35,631 bases of DNA from an uncultured Bacteroidota bacterium (lineage in GTDB: Bacteria > Bacteroidota > Bacteroidia > Flavobacteriales > Flavobacteriaceae). The stretch is taken from NCBI GenBank assembly GCA_903913315.1, contig CAIWKX010000214.1:1-35631 (forward strand). The letters are read 5' to 3'. Position numbers and translations under genes: made by a program. Shown here one piece after another: positions 1 through 8,677 of the stretch. Below the pieces are notes generated by a model. That model was given only the letters and a program-made list of their open reading frames with translations, made no database searches and had not been told where the DNA came from. Positions within the stretch are counted from its first letter, which is position 1; each line of letters starts with the position of its first letter.

Positions 1-467
1 GGAAAATGTTCTTCGTTATCTTGACTTGTATATTCTAAAACAATCGCATTTGAGGTAACAGTTTTGACTTCCCATACAGCTTTACTAAATCCTTCAACAC
101 CTCCATGAATTTGATGGGCTCCGTGATTTTTGGTTAATACAATTTTGTTTCCATTTAAAACAAATGTAGCATTATTAATTCGCCCTGCATATCTTCCTAC
201 AAGAGCCCCCAAATAGGGTGCATTAGGCAAACTAAAAGAGTCGATGTAATTTTCTAAGTTTTCAAATCCTAAAACAACATCAACTTTCTTTTTATTCGCT
301 ATTGGAATATTTAAAGAAGTAATGGTTGCGCCATAATTAATAACTTCCAATTTCATTCCGTTTTTGTTCTTCAATCTAAAGCAAAAAATTTCTTCGCCAG
401 TTGTTAAAAAACCGATAGATTTCTTAAAATCAGTAGCTGCTAATTGTGAAAAAAGTGTTTTTGACAT
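1..467 (-). CDS. galM: Aldose 1-epimerase (galactose mutarotase), 5' part only
   Basis: The reverse strand reads from an ATG at 467 and stays open to the window edge (about 155 residues), so the C-terminal half is missing. The protein interconverts alpha and beta anomers of aldoses such as galactose and glucose, feeding the Leloir pathway. Visible family signatures are an early INYGATITSL strand, VVLGFENLENY, an APYLGALVGRYAGRI segment and NHGAHQIHGG, which carries the conserved substrate-binding histidine region. No signal peptide is seen, so it is probably cytoplasmic. It diverges from a GntR-type regulator, which suggests control of a sugar-use operon that continues beyond the left edge. 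Family assignment is firm; the specific sugar is inferred. Confidence 0.92.
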   Translation of the reverse strand, partial: MSKTLFSQLAATDFKKSIGFLTTGEEIFCFRLKNKNGMKLEVINYGATITSLNIPIANKKKVDVVLGFENLENYIDSFSLPNAPYLGALVGRYAGRINNATFVLNGNKIVLTKNHGAHQIHGGVEGFSKAVWEVKTVTSNAIVLEYTSQDNEEHF

Positions 468-489
468 TTTATTTTTATAATAACATCAT

Positions 490-497
490 CAAATGTA
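490..497 (-). promoter_or_regulatory. Candidate -7 box of the galM promoter
   Basis: On the minus strand the sequence is TACATTTG, a perfect match to the Bacteroidota TAnnTTTG element, 22 bases upstream of the galM ATG. No clear TTG -33 element is seen, which would fit a promoter that depends on a regulator. Confidence 0.5.
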
Positions 498-518
498 GTA
501 ATAAGTAGTTTTAAACCA

Positions 519-557
519 TACCGGTACCTACCAGTTTTTTGTATATTGCCACCAGTT
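519..557. promoter_or_regulatory. Candidate operator of the divergent GntR-type regulator
   Basis: The 103-bp divergent gap holds a perfect 8-bp palindrome TACCGGTA (519-526) and two near-identical CTACCAGTT / CCACCAGTT words starting at 528 and 549, exactly 21 bp (two helical turns) apart. They lie just upstream of the galM -7 box and close to the regulator start, where a repressor or activator of both genes would bind. This is inference from position and symmetry. Confidence 0.35.
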
Positions 558-570
558 AATTTGTTTTTTT

Positions 571-1569
571 ATGAAAATTATAAACGTTGTTACTAGTTCG
601 ACTTTGCCAAAATACAAACAAATCGTTTTTTCTATTGAAGCTGCCATTTCGGATAATAGATTAAAAAAAAATGACAAATTACCTTCGGTTAATAAAGTGA
701 GTTTGGAGTTTTCCATTTCTAGAGACACTGTTTTATTGGCATATGATGAGTTAAAGAAAAGAGGGATTATTTATGCTATTTTAGGAAAAGGCTATTATGT
801 AAAAAGTGTAGAGTTTAGTTTTGAACAAAGAATATTCCTTCTCTTTGATGAATTGAATATTTTTAAAGAAGATATTTATACTTCTTTTTTAGAAAAGATG
901 AATAATACGGCTCAAATTGATATTTTCTTTCATCATTTTAATATTGAAATGGTTAAAAAACTAATCAATGAAAGTAATGGTGACTATTCAAAATATATTA
1001 TAATGCCTACCAATTTAGTAGGAGTAGAAGACTTAATTAAAACACTCCCAAAACAAGATGTTTATATTTTAGATCAAACCAATTCGGATTTGAAAGAATA
1101 TCCATCTATCCATCAAAACTTTGTAAAAGATATGTATGATGCTTTGTTGGAGGGTAAAGTACTTTTGCATAAATACAAGAAACTGATTTTGATTTTTCCT
1201 GGGTTTAGAGAGCCATTGGGTATGAAAATTGGGTTTGAAAAATTCTGTTTAGATTTTTCTTTTCCAAATGAAATCATTACCGATTTTAATGCTAGAGAAA
1301 TTCAAAATGGAGAAGTTTATATTATTCCGGATGACAGAGATTTAGTTAGAGTGGTTGAACAAGGAAAGCTTCAAAAATTAAAGTTAGGCTCTGATTTTGG
1401 AATTATTTCATATAATGAGACACCCTTAAAAAAAGTTGTTGAAAATGGTATAACAACTATTTCAACAGATTTTAATGAAATGGGAGCTTTGTTGGCAGAA
1501 ATGATTTTAGAAAATAAAAAGATTCAAATAGAAAATAAAAATAAATTGATCATTCGGAATTCTTTGTAA
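571..1569 (+). CDS. GntR-family transcriptional regulator with a LacI-like sensor domain
   Basis: A 332-residue protein. Residues 1 to about 75 form a GntR-type winged helix-turn-helix (KLPSVNKVSLEFSISRDTVLLAYDELKKRGII, then the GKGYYVKS wing). The remaining 250 residues resemble the periplasmic-binding-protein-like sensor of LacI regulators: alternating hydrophobic strands and helices, and a late FGIISYNETPLKKVVENGITTISTDFNEMGALLAEMIL segment. Such GntR/LacI hybrids are common in Bacteroidota and usually control nearby sugar genes. Divergence from galM suggests a galactose- or pentose-type effector, but nothing in the sequence names the sugar. No signal peptide; cytoplasmic DNA-binding protein. 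It ends 9 bases before a bidirectional terminator. Confidence 0.85.
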   Translation: MKIINVVTSSTLPKYKQIVFSIEAAISDNRLKKNDKLPSVNKVSLEFSISRDTVLLAYDELKKRGIIYAILGKGYYVKSVEFSFEQRIFLLFDELNIFKEDIYTSFLEKMNNTAQIDIFFHHFNIEMVKKLINESNGDYSKYIIMPTNLVGVEDLIKTLPKQDVYILDQTNSDLKEYPSIHQNFVKDMYDALLEGKVLLHKYKKLILIFPGFREPLGMKIGFEKFCLDFSFPNEIITDFNAREIQNGEVYIIPDDRDLVRVVEQGKLQKLKLGSDFGIISYNETPLKKVVENGITTISTDFNEMGALLAEMILENKKIQIENKNKLIIRNSL

Positions 1570-1578
1570 ATACAAAAT

Positions 1579-1610
1579 AAAAAAGGTCTCCTAAACAGAA
1601 AACCTTTTTT
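1579..1610. terminator. Bidirectional intrinsic terminator
   Basis: A 9-bp stem (AAAAAAGGT paired with ACCTTTTTT) with a 14-nt loop lies between two converging genes. Its A-rich left arm and T-rich right arm give a U tract on either strand. Confidence 0.7.
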
Positions 1611-1618
1611 AGATAAAA

Positions 1619-1975
1619 CTATTTACTTTGGTATTGAGTAATACGTTTATATAATTCTTGATTTGCTTTTAATTGGGCCAATTGATTATCGTTTAATCCA
1701 CCAATAAATTTTCTTCCAAATCGTTCAAAAAGCATTTTTTTTTCTTCTTCGCTTTTTGCTGCATTTATTTCATCAGCACGCATGTGTAAAAGCGTAGTAA
1801 AATCTCTTTTTAAACTTTCATCCATAGTGATTGTTTTAGTTAGATCACTTATGTCTTTTATAATAGAAGCATCTGAGATTTCTGTTTTTACTGGAATAGA
1901 TTTAGAGGCTTCTTGCGCCTTTGAAGTAAAACTAAAAAGGGTAGTGATTACTAATATTGCAATAATTCTTTTCAT
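1619..1975 (-). CDS. Small secreted protein of unknown function
   Basis: I do not recognise this family. I chose the ATG at 1975, giving 118 residues, because it starts exactly at a signal peptide (MKRIIAILVITTLFSFTSKAQ). A longer in-frame reading from 2026 would bury that signal behind 17 residues. The mature part is charged and probably helical (ISDLTKTITMDESLKRDFTTLLHMRADEINAAKSEEEKKMLFERFGRKF), with no cysteines and no membrane segment, so it is probably periplasmic. It follows lysS on the same strand with a 67-base gap and could be co-transcribed with it. The C-terminal side ends at the bidirectional terminator shared with the regulator. Confidence 0.65.
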   Translation of the reverse strand: MKRIIAILVITTLFSFTSKAQEASKSIPVKTEISDASIIKDISDLTKTITMDESLKRDFTTLLHMRADEINAAKSEEEKKMLFERFGRKFIGGLNDNQLAQLKANQELYKRITQYQSK

Positions 1976-2042
1976 ATTTAATTTTAAAATTAATTTGTGA
2001 GTGACGAATTTACTACTTTTTTTCAAAAGATTGTTCGTAGTT

Positions 2043-3740
2043 TTATTTTCCTAAATATTCTACAATTTTACTATCTCCATTGACAACCACTTTCATCAAT
2101 CCATGTTTAACAATTCCTTTGCTTGCTACATCCCATTTTTTTCCGCTTAATGCTGTTTTCTCTTTCAAGTCACTAATAGAAATTCCTTCATTAGCTTTTA
2201 GAATTTCAATAATGTGTTTTTCATCATCAGTCAATTCAATTTGTTTTTTTTCAGGTCGCATTTGCGGGAAGAAAAGCACTTCTTGAATCGATTGATTGTT
2301 TGTTAAAAACATAATTAGCCTGTCCATTCCAATTCCTAATCCAGAGGTTGGTGGCATACCATACTCTAAAGCTCTTAAGAAATCATTATCTATAAATTGA
2401 GTTGCTTCATCATCACCTCGTTCTGCTAATTTTAATTGCGCCTCAAAACGTTCTCTTTGGTCAATTGGGTCGTTTAATTCCGAATAGGCATTGGCAATTT
2501 CTTTTCCGCAAACCATTAATTCAAAACGTTCTGTTAGTTCTGGATTATCTCTATGTTCTTTACATAAAGGAGACATTTCTTTTGGATAATCCGTAATGAA
2601 TGTTGGTTGGATGTAATTTCCTTCGCATTTTGCTCCAAATATTTCATCAATTAATTTTCCTTTGCCCATTGTGTTATCTACATCAATACCCATACTTTTA
2701 GCAGCTTCGAATAATTCTATTTCACTTTTTCCGGAAATGTCAAAACCAGTAAAATCTATTATTGATTGTGTCATCGTAACTCTAGCGTAAGGTGTTTTGA
2801 AATTAACTTTATGCTCCCCAAAAGTTGTTTCTGTAGTTCCATTTACTTCATTTGCACAATATTCTAATAAGTTTTCAGTAAATTCCATCATCCAATTGTA
2901 GTCTTTGTAAGCTACATAAATTTCCATTGCAGTAAATTCTGGATTATGGGTTCTATCCATACCTTCATTACGAAAATTTTTAGAGAATTCATAAACACCA
3001 TCAAAACCACCAACAATCAATCTTTTTAAATATAATTCGTTGGCAATCCTCATATATAATGGAATGTCTAAACTATTGTGATGTGTTATAAAAGGACGAG
3101 CTGCAGCTCCGCCAGCAATAGATTGTAAAACAGGAGTTTCAACTTCCATATAACCAGCAGCGTTGAAGAAGTTTCTCATAGCGGTGAAAAGTTTAGTTCT
3201 TTTGATAAAAACTTCTTTAACATTTGGATTTACTACTAAATCAACATAACGCATTCTGTATCTTAATTCAGCATCATTAAAAGCATCGTGAACTTTTCCG
3301 TCTTCATCAACTTTTGGTAATGGTAATGGTCGTAATGTTTTACTTAAAAAATTAAATTTTGTGACACGAATACATTTAGCTCCTACTTGAGTGGTAAATA
3401 ATTCGCCTTCAACACCAATGAAATCCCCTAAGTCAGTTAGTTTTTTAAACACCTGACTGTACATGGTTTTATCTTCCTCAGGACAGATTATATCCCGATT
3501 GAAATACATTTGAATTCTACCTTCGCTATCTTGTAGTTCAGCAAAACAAGCTTTCCCTTGATCACGAACACTCATAAGTCTTCCTGCAACAATAATTTTC
3601 TTGCCTTCTTCAAAATTATCCTTAATCTGCTTTGAACTATGATTTACAGGAAATAAATCTGCGGGATAAGGATTAATTCCAAGAGCACGTATGGCTTCAA
3701 GTTTTTCTCTTCTGATGATTTCTTGTTCGGAAAGTTGCAT
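2043..3740 (-). CDS. lysS: Lysyl-tRNA synthetase, class II
   Basis: Charges tRNA-Lys with lysine using ATP, in the cytoplasm. The 565-residue protein has an N-terminal OB-fold anticodon-binding domain (about residues 45-140) and a class II catalytic core. Motif 2 is FRNEGMDRTHNPEFT (256-270) and motif 3 is GLGIGMDRLIMF (467-478). Residues from about 500 to 565 (ELTDDEKHIIEILKANEGISISDLKEKTALSGKKW...) are an extension absent from the roughly 505-residue E. coli enzyme. It looks like a small winged-helix fold and is usual in Bacteroidota. The ATG at 3740 follows an A/T-rich leader with a good promoter. The assignment is very secure. Confidence 0.98.
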   Translation of the reverse strand: MQLSEQEIIRREKLEAIRALGINPYPADLFPVNHSSKQIKDNFEEGKKIIVAGRLMSVRDQGKACFAELQDSEGRIQMYFNRDIICPEEDKTMYSQVFKKLTDLGDFIGVEGELFTTQVGAKCIRVTKFNFLSKTLRPLPLPKVDEDGKVHDAFNDAELRYRMRYVDLVVNPNVKEVFIKRTKLFTAMRNFFNAAGYMEVETPVLQSIAGGAAARPFITHHNSLDIPLYMRIANELYLKRLIVGGFDGVYEFSKNFRNEGMDRTHNPEFTAMEIYVAYKDYNWMMEFTENLLEYCANEVNGTTETTFGEHKVNFKTPYARVTMTQSIIDFTGFDISGKSEIELFEAAKSMGIDVDNTMGKGKLIDEIFGAKCEGNYIQPTFITDYPKEMSPLCKEHRDNPELTERFELMVCGKEIANAYSELNDPIDQRERFEAQLKLAERGDDEATQFIDNDFLRALEYGMPPTSGLGIGMDRLIMFLTNNQSIQEVLFFPQMRPEKKQIELTDDEKHIIEILKANEGISISDLKEKTALSGKKWDVASKGIVKHGLMKVVVNGDSKIVEYLGK

Positions 3741-3761
3741 ATATAATGTATTTTAAGCGTG

Positions 3762-3792
3762 CAAAGATAATGATAATTTAAAAAGGAGGCAA
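3762..3792 (-). promoter_or_regulatory. lysS promoter
   Basis: On the minus strand, TTG (3792-3790), a 20-base spacer and TATCTTTG (3769-3762) match the Bacteroidota -33/-7 promoter. It lies 21 bases upstream of the lysS ATG. The same TTG-N20-TATCTTTG arrangement occurs before the cystathionine beta-synthase gene. Confidence 0.7.
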
Positions 3793-3840
3793 TTTGTAAT
3801 TCGATTAAAGATTTAGATGTTTTTTGCCGCAGTGCACCGC

Positions 3841-3895
3841 GGATATGTCGTGGATTTGTCGGGAGTATATCGGGGATATCTTTTGGATATTTATT
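3841..3895. repeat. Five 11-bp tandem repeats between lysS and lipB
   Basis: Five abutting 11-mers: GGATATGTCGT, GGATTTGTCGG, GAGTATATCGG, GGATATCTTTT, GGATATTTATT. The consensus is near GGATATGTCGG, and the last two copies decay at the 3' side. The period is about one helical turn, so all copies face the same side of the DNA. The array ends 33 bases upstream of the candidate lipB -7 box and is locally richer in G+C than its surroundings. Function unknown. Confidence 0.75.
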
Positions 3896-3927
3896 GTGAC
3901 TATTCAATTAAAAAGGTAAAAGTTTGT

Positions 3928-3935
3928 TAGATTTG
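3928..3935 (+). promoter_or_regulatory. Candidate -7 box of the lipB promoter
   Basis: TAGATTTG matches TAnnTTTG perfectly and lies 14 bases before the lipB ATG. No good -33 element is present at the expected distance. Confidence 0.5.
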
Positions 3936-3949
3936 TATTTTATTAAAAC

Positions 3950-4648
3950 ATGAACAAACAAATCCAACTTCAAGATTTAGGAAATAAAGATTATAAAGCT
4001 ACTTGGGATTATCAGGAAGAATTGTTTAAAGGAATTGTTGACATCAAAATCCAAAATCGAAATTCTGACTCCCAACTTCCTACTCCCAACTTCTTGCTTT
4101 TTGTAGAGCATCCACATGTTTACACATTAGGTAAAAGTGGAGATATTTCAAATTTGCTTTTGTCTGAAAAACAACTTGAGGCAAAAGGAGCTACTTTTTA
4201 TAAAATAAATAGAGGAGGTGATATTACCTATCACGGTCCTGGTCAAATTGTAGGATATCCCATTTTAGATTTAGAAAATTTCTTTACGGATATACATAAA
4301 TATTTACGTTTTCTTGAAGAGGTAATTATTCTCACTTTAGCAGAATATAATATAATAGGAGTAAGGAGTGAGGGTGAAACAGGAGTTTGGTTAGATGCTG
4401 GAACACCATTTGCTCGAAAAATTTGTGCTATGGGAGTTCGTGCTTCTCGTTGGGTAACCATGCATGGTTTCGCTTTGAACGTAAATTCTAATTTAGGGTA
4501 TTTTGACAATATTATTCCATGTGGTATAAAAGGGAAAGCAGTAACGTCAATGCATGTTGAGCTAGGGGTTGAAAAAGTTGAGGAAGAAGATGTGAAAGAT
4601 AAAATTTTAAAGCATTTTTCTGACTTGTTTCAATCTTCTTTTGTTTAA
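3950..4648 (+). CDS. lipB: Octanoyl-[acyl carrier protein]:protein N-octanoyltransferase
   Basis: Transfers octanoyl groups from acyl carrier protein to lipoyl domains, the first step of lipoate assembly. The 232-residue protein shows RGGDITYHGPGQ (88-99), the catalytic-lysine region RKICAMGVR (Lys157) and the catalytic cysteine in IPCGIKGKAVTS (Cys191). Compared with E. coli LipB there is a short extra stretch at residues 38-47 (NSDSQLPTPN). It is coded by an exact 12-bp direct repeat, ACTCCCAACTTC, at 4068-4079 and 4082-4093. The gene ends 2 bases from the stop codon of rnhB on the other strand. All catalytic residues are intact. Confidence 0.96.
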   Translation: MNKQIQLQDLGNKDYKATWDYQEELFKGIVDIKIQNRNSDSQLPTPNFLLFVEHPHVYTLGKSGDISNLLLSEKQLEAKGATFYKINRGGDITYHGPGQIVGYPILDLENFFTDIHKYLRFLEEVIILTLAEYNIIGVRSEGETGVWLDAGTPFARKICAMGVRASRWVTMHGFALNVNSNLGYFDNIIPCGIKGKAVTSMHVELGVEKVEEEDVKDKILKHFSDLFQSSFV

Positions 4649-4650
4649 AA

Positions 4651-5253
4651 TTATTCCAAATCCAATTTTAATTGTTCTGGCAATAATCTAAAACTCATTC
4701 GATGGTATTTAGTTGTGCCATATTTTCTAATGGCTTCTCGATGCTCTTTTGTTGGATAACCTTTATTTTGTTTCCAGTTGTACATTGGAAATTCTTCATG
4801 TATTTTATTCATATACTCATCACGATAAGTTTTTGCTAAAACCGATGCAGCAGCAATACTCATGTATTTGGAATCTCCTTTTATTATTGTGCTATAAGGG
4901 ATGTTGTCGATAGGTTTAAATATATTTCCGTCTACTATAATATATAAAGGTGTAGGATTTAACTTCACAATAGATTCTTGCATTGCTTTGATTGAGGCAT
5001 TTAAAATATTAATTTCATCAATTATTTTAGATCCGAGATGAGTGACTGCAAAAGAAATTGACTTTTCTTCAATAATAGGTTTTAGTTTTTCTCTTACTTT
5101 TTCTGATAATTGTTTGGAATCATTAAGTAAATCTAATTTGAAATCTTCGGGAAGTATTATTGCTGCTGCTGTAACAGGTCCTGCTAAGCAACCTCTGCCA
5201 GCTTCGTCTGTACCACATTCACTGTTATGTTCTGAGAATCTTAATTTTAACAT
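4651..5253 (-). CDS. rnhB: Ribonuclease HII
   Basis: Cleaves RNA in RNA-DNA hybrids and starts removal of single ribonucleotides from DNA. I chose the ATG at 5253 ([21 protein letters not shown], 200 residues) rather than an upstream ATG at 5310. Homologues begin just before the catalytic DEAGRG, and the extra 19 residues look like translated leader. Catalytic acidic residues are visible: Asp16 and Glu17 in GTDEAGRG, Asp108 in IIVDGN, and an Asp in the AKTYRDEYM helix after [17 protein letters not shown]. It is tail-to-tail with lipB with a 2-base gap and no obvious terminator, so the two transcripts probably overlap at their 3' ends. Confidence 0.95.
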   Translation of the reverse strand: MLKLRFSEHNSECGTDEAGRGCLAGPVTAAAIILPEDFKLDLLNDSKQLSEKVREKLKPIIEEKSISFAVTHLGSKIIDEINILNASIKAMQESIVKLNPTPLYIIVDGNIFKPIDNIPYSTIIKGDSKYMSIAAASVLAKTYRDEYMNKIHEEFPMYNWKQNKGYPTKEHREAIRKYGTTKYHRMSFRLLPEQLKLDLE

Positions 5254-5452
5254 AAAAATAATTTTTATAAAAGTATAAAATTTAACGCAACCAATTGTGT
5301 TTTTAGGCATCTATGTTATGAGTTGCAACCTCAACGTTAGTAATCGTCCAAAAAATTTTAACAAAAATAAAAAGTAATATTCCGAAGTATTATTTGTTTA
5401 TTTAAGAAATTATTAAGAAGTTTGCGGAATAACTAACTCAAATAAATTTAAT

Positions 5453-8400
5453 ATGAGATCGAAGTTCAAATGGATTTTTACGCTTTTAATAGCGTTATCA
5501 ATGCAGTTTTCGTTTGCACAAGAGAAAACTGTGACAGGTACGGTTACCGATGGTAAACTACCTTTACCGGCTGCCAATGTTGTAATTAAAGGAACAAAGG
5601 GCGGTGTTTCAGCAGATATGGATGGTAAATTTACCATCAAAGCAAAGCCAGGTGATGTGCTAGTTGTTTCTTACACAGGTTATGAAACAAAAACAATTAC
5701 TGTGGGTGCTGCTAGCAGTTATAAAGTTGCCTTGAATGAGGTAGCTAAAACTCTAGATGATGTTCTTGTAACAGGAGCTATGGGTATCAAAAGAAATAAA
5801 GATGCTATTGTTTCCAGTAATCAAGTTGTAAAAGCAAAAGAAATTACTCAAGCGGCTAATCCTAATGTTATTCAATCATTAGCTGGTAAGGTTTCTGGTT
5901 TACAAATTAATACTATAAGTAATGGTGTTAATGCTGAATCATCAGTTGTTTTAAGAGGTGCTCGTTCAATTACTGGAAATAACCAAGCATTAGTTGTAAT
6001 TGATAATGCAATTTCTTCTCTTGCTATATTAGCAACTATTCCTCCTGATAACATTGATAATGTAAATGTAATCAAAGGGCAACAAGGTGGGGCTTTGTAT
6101 GGTGAGCAAGGAGTTAATGGGGTAATTATTGTTACTACTAAAAAAGGAACTAAAGGAGGTAAGATAGAAGTTACTTTAAATTCTTCTGTAGATTTTCAAA
6201 CTTTATCCTTTTTACCAAAAAGACAAGATCAGTATGGTCAAGGTTGGGGTTATGGGTATGGAACATTTAATTTTCCAAATGCTTCTGATCCAAGAAATGG
6301 AAATGCACAGTTTGAGCCATTTGAAAATGGTGCTTGGGGACCTGCATTTAATGACCCAGCTTGGGCTGGAACAATTGTACCAGTTGGTTTACCACAAGCC
6401 AATGGACAATTCCTTACTACAACATGGACATCAAAAGGTTCGGATAATATCAAGGCTTTCTACAAAACTGGGGCTATTTATCAAACGGGTGTTACTGTAA
6501 ACATGGGTTCAGAAGATGGTTACCTATTGTTTAGCTACAACAACAGTAATTCTAATTTTATTGTTGATGGTGATCAGTCTAAGAAAAATAGTTTTTTACT
6601 TAAAGCGGGTAAAAAAATTAAAAGACTTAGCATTGATGGAAGTTTGAATTATATCGGACAATCTACCTCTCAAACAGACAGTAGTTTATTGTTTGATTTA
6701 ATGCAAACACCAACAAACGTGCCTGTAGCTGAATTTGCTAATTCAGGCCATCAAGGTAACTGGACAGCTTATTATAAAAATCCGTATGCTCTTTCTAAAC
6801 AAATTCGTTATGATGATAAATCAGATTTGATTGTTGCTAATTTAGGTTTGAATTATGAATTTACAAAGCATTTGTCTTTCACCTATAATGGAAATATGAC
6901 AAATCAATTTGCTAATTCTACTTCACATGATGACGGGTATAACATTAGTAATTATACTTATAATTTTGCTCCTTATAGTGATTCAGCTTTTGATGGTGGT
7001 ACTTATGATTATTTAAGTGGCGGTCAAGGTTTTAGTGGTGGTTCCTATTATTCAAGTTCTTCATTTACAAGAAAAATTTATAGTGATGCTATGGTTAATT
7101 TTAACTACGATCTTACTAAAGATTTATCATTAAAAGCAAATCTTGGAAATAATTTACAAGATAATCATTTTGAAATTCTCCAACAAGGAGGAACTGGCTT
7201 GGATATTCCTGGGTTTTATAATATAACTAATGTTTTGAATCCTGCTAATCCATCAACTTTAGCTAATTATACCACAAATTCTAGGAGAGCTGCTGTTTTT
7301 GGAAATGTTGATATGAATTATAAAAATTATTTATTCTTGAATGCAACTTCAAGATATGAGAAAGCATCTACTGTAGTTGATCCTTTTTTCTATCCAAGTG
7401 TTGGGCTTTCGTTTATCCCAACTAAAGCTTTTGAAAATATTAAAGGTAAAACTTTGGATTATATGAAATTCTCTGCAAGTTGGGTTGTAACTGGAAATGC
7501 AACGCCAGTTGGTCCATACCAAACTAATAATATCGCATCGCTTTCTCCAGGATTTCCATTTGGTACTTTAGCATCTTATCAATTTAATAAAGCTCCAACT
7601 TGGCCATCTGTTAAACCTGAGTATATTACTACTAAGGAGGTAAATGGTAATTTTGGATTTTTTAACGATCGTGTTACTTTAGATGCCTCAGTATATGTTA
7701 CTGATACAAAAAATATGATCACGAACGCTACTTCTTCAAGTACAAATGGGGCTCTAACCATTGCTGATAATACTGGGTCACTACAAAATAAAGGGTTTGA
7801 ACTTGATTTAGGTTTAACACCCATCCGTTCTAAAGATGGATTTAATTGGAATATGAAAGGTAGTTTCTCTAAATATAAATCAGTCATTACATCGCTTTCT
7901 AATGGTGTAAGTGAAGTTAATTTACAATCATCAAATAGTTATGGTATTGGTGTGTTTGCAGATGTTGGCCAGGAGTTTCCATTGATTAAAGGTACTGCTT
8001 TTGTAAGAGATCCACAAGGACATGTTATTGTAGATGCTAGCGGCACACCTGAGCATACATCTAACTTTGTTACATTAGGAAAAGTTAATCCAGATTTTAT
8101 TGTAGGTTTTACTAATAACTTCAGTTATAAGGGCCTAACATTAACGGTCGTTGCTGATTATAGAACTGGTGGAAGTATATGGTCTGAAGCCTATAATTCT
8201 TTGCAGTTTTCTGGATACACTCCTGAATCTGCATCACAAGACCGTAATGTTGGTTATGTAATGCCAAACTCGGTTCAACAAACTTCTCCTGGAGTTTATA
8301 CTACAAATACTACTCCTGTTGGAGGAGGAGGTTTAGCGGCTACTACAAATTATTTTGGTCAGGTAAGTAATATTATTGGAGAAACTTCTGTTCTTGATGC

Positions 8401-8665
8401 GTCTGAGTTAAAAATTAGAGAGCTTGCTTTGGCATATCAATTACCATCTAAATTTTTAAAAGGAACTGGAATTAAAGCTTTTAAATTTGGTGTAAATGCT
8501 AGAAATCCATTTGTATTTTTCTTTGCTAATGGGCATGGTATTAAAAATGAAGGGTATACAGATCCAGAGGCTTCTAATTCTACTGGAAATGCTACAGGTA
8601 TTTCTAATGTTGGTCAATATCCAACTTCTAAAACGTATGGTTTTAGTTTAAATTTAACATTCTAA
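5453..8665 (+). CDS. SusC-family TonB-dependent outer-membrane transporter
   Basis: A 1070-residue TonB-linked outer-membrane channel. Residues 1-22 are a signal peptide ending FA before Gln23. Residues 24-100 form the carboxypeptidase-regulatory-like (plug-extension) domain typical of SusC. A TonB-box-like DDVLVTGAM lies at 102-110. The plug follows (NPNVIQSLAGKVSGLQINT, VVLRGARSITGNNQALVVIDNAI), and the rest is a long beta-barrel ending in an aromatic beta signal (TYGFSLNLTF). It imports a substrate captured by the SusD-like lipoprotein encoded 12 bases downstream. No glycan-degrading enzyme, sigma/anti-sigma pair or other utilisation gene is adjacent, so the substrate cannot be deduced; peptides or general nutrients are as likely as glycans. 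Confidence 0.95.
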   Translation: MRSKFKWIFTLLIALSMQFSFAQEKTVTGTVTDGKLPLPAANVVIKGTKGGVSADMDGKFTIKAKPGDVLVVSYTGYETKTITVGAASSYKVALNEVAKTLDDVLVTGAMGIKRNKDAIVSSNQVVKAKEITQAANPNVIQSLAGKVSGLQINTISNGVNAESSVVLRGARSITGNNQALVVIDNAISSLAILATIPPDNIDNVNVIKGQQGGALYGEQGVNGVIIVTTKKGTKGGKIEVTLNSSVDFQTLSFLPKRQDQYGQGWGYGYGTFNFPNASDPRNGNAQFEPFENGAWGPAFNDPAWAGTIVPVGLPQANGQFLTTTWTSKGSDNIKAFYKTGAIYQTGVTVNMGSEDGYLLFSYNNSNSNFIVDGDQSKKNSFLLKAGKKIKRLSIDGSLNYIGQSTSQTDSSLLFDLMQTPTNVPVAEFANSGHQGNWTAYYKNPYALSKQIRYDDKSDLIVANLGLNYEFTKHLSFTYNGNMTNQFANSTSHDDGYNISNYTYNFAPYSDSAFDGGTYDYLSGGQGFSGGSYYSSSSFTRKIYSDAMVNFNYDLTKDLSLKANLGNNLQDNHFEILQQGGTGLDIPGFYNITNVLNPANPSTLANYTTNSRRAAVFGNVDMNYKNYLFLNATSRYEKASTVVDPFFYPSVGLSFIPTKAFENIKGKTLDYMKFSASWVVTGNATPVGPYQTNNIASLSPGFPFGTLASYQFNKAPTWPSVKPEYITTKEVNGNFGFFNDRVTLDASVYVTDTKNMITNATSSSTNGALTIADNTGSLQNKGFELDLGLTPIRSKDGFNWNMKGSFSKYKSVITSLSNGVSEVNLQSSNSYGIGVFADVGQEFPLIKGTAFVRDPQGHVIVDASGTPEHTSNFVTLGKVNPDFIVGFTNNFSYKGLTLTVVADYRTGGSIWSEAYNSLQFSGYTPESASQDRNVGYVMPNSVQQTSPGVYTTNTTPVGGGGLAATTNYFGQVSNIIGETSVLDASELKIRELALAYQLPSKFLKGTGIKAFKFGVNARNPFVFFFANGHGIKNEGYTDPEASNSTGNATGISNVGQYPTSKTYGFSLNLTF

Positions 8666-8677
8666 ATCTTTAATGAT

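Noticed and set aside
3784..3790. Shine-Dalgarno-like AGGAGGC on the plus strand
   Set aside because: No start codon follows at a useful distance, and it lies within the lysS promoter region on the other strand.
3644..3907. 87-codon minus-strand frame over the lysS start and upstream repeats
   Set aside because: It overlaps lysS in another frame and its sequence is a translation of the 11-bp repeats and promoter.
7634..7646. AAGGAGGTAAATG inside the SusC gene
   Set aside because: It is in-frame coding sequence (TKEVNG) and the frame from that ATG gives no plausible protein; flavobacterial ribosomes also do not normally use SD sites.
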